A program made the translations under genes and the position numbers. A stretch of 40,866 bases of DNA from a virus. The stretch is taken from IMG/VR virus record IMGVR_UViG_3300037297_000059, positions 1 to 40,866 of that record. One strand, written 5' to 3'. Positions 37,932 through 40,866 of the stretch are shown in pieces (positions within the stretch are counted from its first letter, which is position 1; each line of letters opens with the position of its first letter). Below the pieces are notes generated by a model. That model searched no databases, was not told where the DNA came from, and saw nothing but the letters and a program-made list of their open reading frames with translations.

Positions 37932-39035
37932 TTATGCGACATATTCGTAAATTTCTATAGGCGGTGTAGTTCCTTTTGTTGCATCATAATGACCAGTAAA
38001 TACCGTTCCATTAATAACTTCTTTAAATTCTTGAAAAGCCAAATTAATTTCACCATCATTTAAAGCATTCTTAATTACAACTTTCCATTTTTTACCGTCT
38101 AATTTTTGTCCAATAATTGTAATATTTTCTAAATAATCATCTTCGGTAATTTCAATATCAGGCGTAATTTTACGGTATGTAGTTTCATCTGTGTAATCAA
38201 AACCACCAGCATTTAATGGAACAAAAGAACTATTTGTTTGTGCTTGAATTAAATCGATGCTATCGACATAAAATTCTAGCGCGTCGTCGGTTTCGTCTGG
38301 TACTTCAAACGAAATACCAGTTACAGCCGACCAATCACCGGAACCTTGTGCCGTAAATGACGATTTCAAAATTTTCAAATTATTCCATTGGTCAGCAGTT
38401 AAAGCGGTTGCCTCAATATCATACCAATAATAATTAGTTTCAGTCCCTTCAATATCCATATGTAATCTTATTTGTATACTATCAGTACCCAATATTGCTA
38501 ACATTGCAGTTGTAATGTAGATACTAAAGCCTATATAATCACCTGTATCACTTGTTTCAGAATTATCAAAAACTGTTAAGTCTTTACTAGCTGTAAAAAC
38601 TTCATGTATTCCGTGACCAGTTTGCGCACTTGCTATAGAACATTTAGCAGATTGATTTTCTGTGTTAACAATACTAGTTTCAGCGGCATAAGTACCGCCA
38701 TCACCACCCCAATTATTATTTTCCCACGCTCCATCACTTTCACAATCTGAAATTTTCTTTGAATGAAAATATTTTAAATATAATTGATTTAAAGTTACTT
38801 TTCCATTTAATTTCATGTATCTAACTAGTGGTAAACCATCACTATCTAACGTATGTCCATAAGCACCATCAAATTGAAGTATTTTTATTTCCCTTTCAAC
38901 ATCTATTTCTACACCTCCGTCACTCGCACCCAAAAGTGTTTGTTTTGGAGTATTATAATTTGCGTATGCTTTGCACTCACCTTGTAAAACATCATTTGCA
39001 ACCGGTACGGTTGTACTAACAACTGTAATACCCAT
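37932..39035 (-). CDS. Tail-tube protein, long paralogue with jelly-roll insert
   Basis: 367 aa. Tube-like parts at 1-95 (TVPVANDVLQGECKAYANYN, EREIKILQFDGAYG) and about 275-367 (TPDIEITEDDYLENITIIGQ ... TGHYDATKGTTPPIEIYEYV). Residues about 95-270 are an inserted beta-sandwich (CESDGAWENNNWGGDGGTYA, GDYIGFSIYITTAML, WNNLKILKSSFTAQGSGDWS) with the build of carbohydrate-binding modules, related to residues about 453-570 of the 30275-33655 product. Such inserts decorate the tail surface and can bind host glycans. Probably the major tail protein because it is first in order. Confidence 0.75.
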   Translation of the reverse strand: MGITVVSTTVPVANDVLQGECKAYANYNTPKQTLLGASDGGVEIDVEREIKILQFDGAYGHTLDSDGLPLVRYMKLNGKVTLNQLYLKYFHSKKISDCESDGAWENNNWGGDGGTYAAETSIVNTENQSAKCSIASAQTGHGIHEVFTASKDLTVFDNSETSDTGDYIGFSIYITTAMLAILGTDSIQIRLHMDIEGTETNYYWYDIEATALTADQWNNLKILKSSFTAQGSGDWSAVTGISFEVPDETDDALEFYVDSIDLIQAQTNSSFVPLNAGGFDYTDETTYRKITPDIEITEDDYLENITIIGQKLDGKKWKVVIKNALNDGEINLAFQEFKEVINGTVFTGHYDATKGTTPPIEIYEYVA

Positions 39036-39050
39036 AATTTCACCTCTTTT

Positions 39051-39455
39051 CTATCCTATATGAAATAAATAACGTTGTTTTAAATGAACTATATCTTTAT
39101 TTGGGTCTTTAATTTCATATGTATCACCATCAATATAGCATTTATAAAAACCTTCCGTTTCAACTTGTGAGCTATTATTTAAACCATAATATTCAATTTC
39201 GTCAACAGTTCTACCATTTTTTATATTTTCGGCCGCTTCTAAAACAGTAGTATCATCATTTGAATCGTTCCAGAAATCTATTTCCATTATGCGGTCTGTT
39301 CTAGTCTGCCTAATTTCATTGGTACCTGGAAAAGGGAAAGTATAAATTAAATAAGGATATTCCGCGCCGGTTTTTGCAACGCCATCATAAATATCAATAT
39401 CTGTTAAAGTTTCAAGTCTATTTTTAATGTGTGGTTTCAATTTACTTAATTCCAC
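39051..39455 (-). CDS. Tail completion / terminator-type protein
   Basis: About 134 aa. GTG 39455 (MELSKLKPHIKN) is chosen since GGGAGGG lies nine bases upstream; the ATG at 39476 precedes that site. PHIKNRLETLTDIDIYDGVA, YPYLIYTFPFPGTNEIRQTR, RIMEIDFWNDSNDDTTVLEA follow the plan of DUF3168-like or Gp37-like tail terminators: an N-terminal helix, then strands with Y-P-Y and WxxS. Located before the tail-tube gene, as expected. Confidence 0.65.
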   Translation of the reverse strand: MELSKLKPHIKNRLETLTDIDIYDGVAKTGAEYPYLIYTFPFPGTNEIRQTRTDRIMEIDFWNDSNDDTTVLEAAENIKNGRTVDEIEYYGLNNSSQVETEGFYKCYIDGDTYEIKDPNKDIVHLKQRYLFHIG

Positions 39456-39810
39456 TTGCCAATTCCCTCCCTGCAATCCTATTTATTTCTGGAATATGAT
39501 TATAAACAGCCGGCCTTATAAATGGGGTATAAGTATAATTTGGGTTACTTGTTCCGAATTCTTGATATACAGCATAATAACAGTCATTTCCCATAATTAA
39601 ATTTTTCCCAAATATTGTAACTTTGTAACGGTTACGACTTTTTAAATATCCAGTATCAACAGCGACATAATAATCCATTTTATTTTTTACAAATTTGCCA
39701 ATAACCTTTAATGTTCTGTGTTGATTAAACCTAAATAAATTTGTAAATTTAGGTATGTTATTAGTTACGCGAAGAGTTAACCCGCCGCTTTTATGAATTG
39801 TAACACTCAT
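39442..39810 (-). CDS. HK97 gp10-like neck protein
   Basis: 122 aa from ATG 39810 (MSVTIHKSGGLTLRV). YYVAVDTGYLKSRNRYKVTI, then YYAVYQEFGTSNPNYTYTPF and IRPAVYN: the 'DTG.L..S' and 'YA.y.EfGT......pfirPA' motifs define HK97 gp10-type / minor head-tail joining proteins. Acts at the head-tail joint or as tail terminator. Overlaps the next gene. Confidence 0.85.
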   Translation of the reverse strand: MSVTIHKSGGLTLRVTNNIPKFTNLFRFNQHRTLKVIGKFVKNKMDYYVAVDTGYLKSRNRYKVTIFGKNLIMGNDCYYAVYQEFGTSNPNYTYTPFIRPAVYNHIPEINRIAGRELASGIK

Positions 39811-39815
39811 TACAA

Positions 39816-40832
39816 TCACCTTATTATATCATTGTAAATATTGTTCATTTCTTCACCAAACTTTTTTAAACTCCAAATTGGTTTATTTTCAAAATTATTT
39901 ATATTTTCAATTGCGCCAATTAATTCAATTGGGTTTTTTGTATCTATAGTTTGACTTGCAATTTTATTACCATTTTCAGCAATAACTTTAGTGCCACAAC
40001 TTACACATTCGCCGACAATTTGAGTAATAATTTTTTGATTAGTATATAAAAAATCCACAGAATTATAAATTAAATTCATTTCCTTAATTTTATTTAATAC
40101 TAAACCTAAATTACCCATTTGTTGAAGTTTATTTAAAAGTCTTTCCTCAGCGGCATTAATCGGATTATCTAAACCGATAAAATGCCATTTTAATTTTGGG
40201 AATTTTTCAGCGGCTTTTATTGCCCCAATGAATAAATCAAATCGGTTTATATCTGTTCTGTTACCATCACAAATTAAACCGTTTAATTCTCCCAACTTTT
40301 CAGGTGGAATAAATCCCTTGTCTTTTTTAAAAATATCGCCATCAATTGCCGGATAATCTAAGGCTATTAATTTATCCTTATTACAAACAATTTCCCAATA
40401 TTGTGTATACTCAGGCCAAAAATAAACCATTTTTTTTACTCTTTTAAAATATGTAACATGTCCATAGGCTGTAAATGCTAACATATTTTGTTCTTTAAAT
40501 TCTTGCAAATACGCGGCCTCTGGTCGTCCATGATTTATATATATTATTGGCGCTTCGGTATAACTCAAATACTTATCTGGTATCCAAGTATGTTGAATTA
40601 TTAAATCAACATTATTTAATATTTGTGGGTCCATAGATTTAATTAAAAAACCTTTACGGTTAACAACTTCACCAACACTTGATTTTTTTTTGGGTTTTAA
40701 ATCTGCATTTATACCAGTATCAACACAAAAAACTTCATGCCTGTTTAAAAAATCAGCTTTCATCATATTAAAACTTGCTTCGGTTAAACCACATGTGTTT
40801 GGTGACCAGGTTGTTATATGTCCTATTTTCAT
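39816..40832 (-). CDS. Glycosyltransferase, GT-B fold (GT4-like)
   Basis: 338 aa. N-terminal domain begins MKIGHITTWSPNTCGLTEAS like GT4 enzymes that open with xxPxxCGIAxxT; a middle DLIIQHTWIPDKYLSY and IYINHGRPEAAYL (His for donor or acceptor binding). The C-terminal domain has LKWHFIGLDNPINAAEERLL and IVGECVSCGTKVIAENGNKI, equivalent to the E-x7-E nucleotide-sugar region (here ECxxCGTKVIAENG). It would add sugars to a phage virion protein or to host wall polymers. Found between the beta-helix protein and neck genes, so a virion substrate is suspected. The gene's first 31 codons are also present at 1-93. Confidence 0.75.
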   Translation of the reverse strand: MKIGHITTWSPNTCGLTEASFNMMKADFLNRHEVFCVDTGINADLKPKKKSSVGEVVNRKGFLIKSMDPQILNNVDLIIQHTWIPDKYLSYTEAPIIYINHGRPEAAYLQEFKEQNMLAFTAYGHVTYFKRVKKMVYFWPEYTQYWEIVCNKDKLIALDYPAIDGDIFKKDKGFIPPEKLGELNGLICDGNRTDINRFDLFIGAIKAAEKFPKLKWHFIGLDNPINAAEERLLNKLQQMGNLGLVLNKIKEMNLIYNSVDFLYTNQKIITQIVGECVSCGTKVIAENGNKIASQTIDTKNPIELIGAIENINNFENKPIWSLKKFGEEMNNIYNDIIR

Positions 40833-40866
40833 ACTAGTTAATCCTTTCTTTTATTTTAAAGGGTCA
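40740..40866. repeat. Terminal direct repeat, right copy
   Basis: Identical to bases 1-127. Covers the start of the glycosyltransferase gene and its leader; shows that the late operon is continuous across the ends of this window. Confidence 0.95.

Overview
The window is one complete, circularly permuted genome of a tailed phage (siphovirus-type gene set). The first 127 bases recur exactly at the end (1-127 = 40740-40866), so the unique unit is about 40,739 bp. The DNA is very AT-rich, genes are packed with 1-4 base overlaps, ribosome binding sites are strong (GGAGG type), and one gene carries a sortase-like wall-sorting signal. Together these point to a low-GC Gram-positive (Bacillota) host. 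TGA is used as a stop, so the standard bacterial code applies. I see no integrase, no DNA polymerase of families A/B/C, no transposase and no CRISPR array.

Layout, leftward unless stated. (1) Late operon: terminase small and large (7320-5543), portal, scaffold, major capsid, MuF-like protein, beta-helix repeat protein (to 155). It continues across the circular join into glycosyltransferase, neck proteins, two paralogous tail-tube proteins, frameshifted tail chaperones, two more connector proteins, tape measure and three distal tail/baseplate genes (40832-28517). (2) A three-gene accessory operon with its own promoter and operator: HTH protein, membrane coiled-coil protein, wall-anchored surface protein (28449-27269). 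(3) A rightward operon (23801-27151): SF2 helicase, VRR-NUC nuclease, zinc-ribbon proteins. (4) An early leftward operon (23714-17528): AbrB-like regulator, primase-helicase, putative origin, LuxR-type HTH and many small proteins. (5) A 1.2 kb gene-free locus (16330-17527) with a promoter, structured RNA, tRNA-Asp, an initiator-like tRNA-Met and a terminator. (6) Lysis genes (16329-14767): membrane protein of holin type and an N-acetylmuramoyl-L-alanine amidase. (7) A middle/early block (14632-7440) of small proteins, an XRE regulator and a Rad52-like annealing protein, punctuated by consensus sigma-A promoters.

How it fits together: leftward and rightward early transcription start from a mirror-symmetric pair of overlapping promoters at 23738-23783, beside an AbrB-type protein. 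Replication probably relies on the primase/VirE helicase acting at an iteron-flanked AT-rich origin (20355-20680), with the SF2 helicase, VRR-NUC nuclease and annealing protein as recombination helpers. Late and lysis genes are preceded by terminator hairpins followed at once by an extended -10 element (TGATATAAT) without a clear -35, a second promoter class.

The most unusual elements are the ncRNA/tRNA locus, a two-hairpin leader with perfectly complementary loops (20212-20304), the symmetric promoter switch, two putative unreported frameshifts outside the classic tail-chaperone site, and the wall-anchored protein operon.
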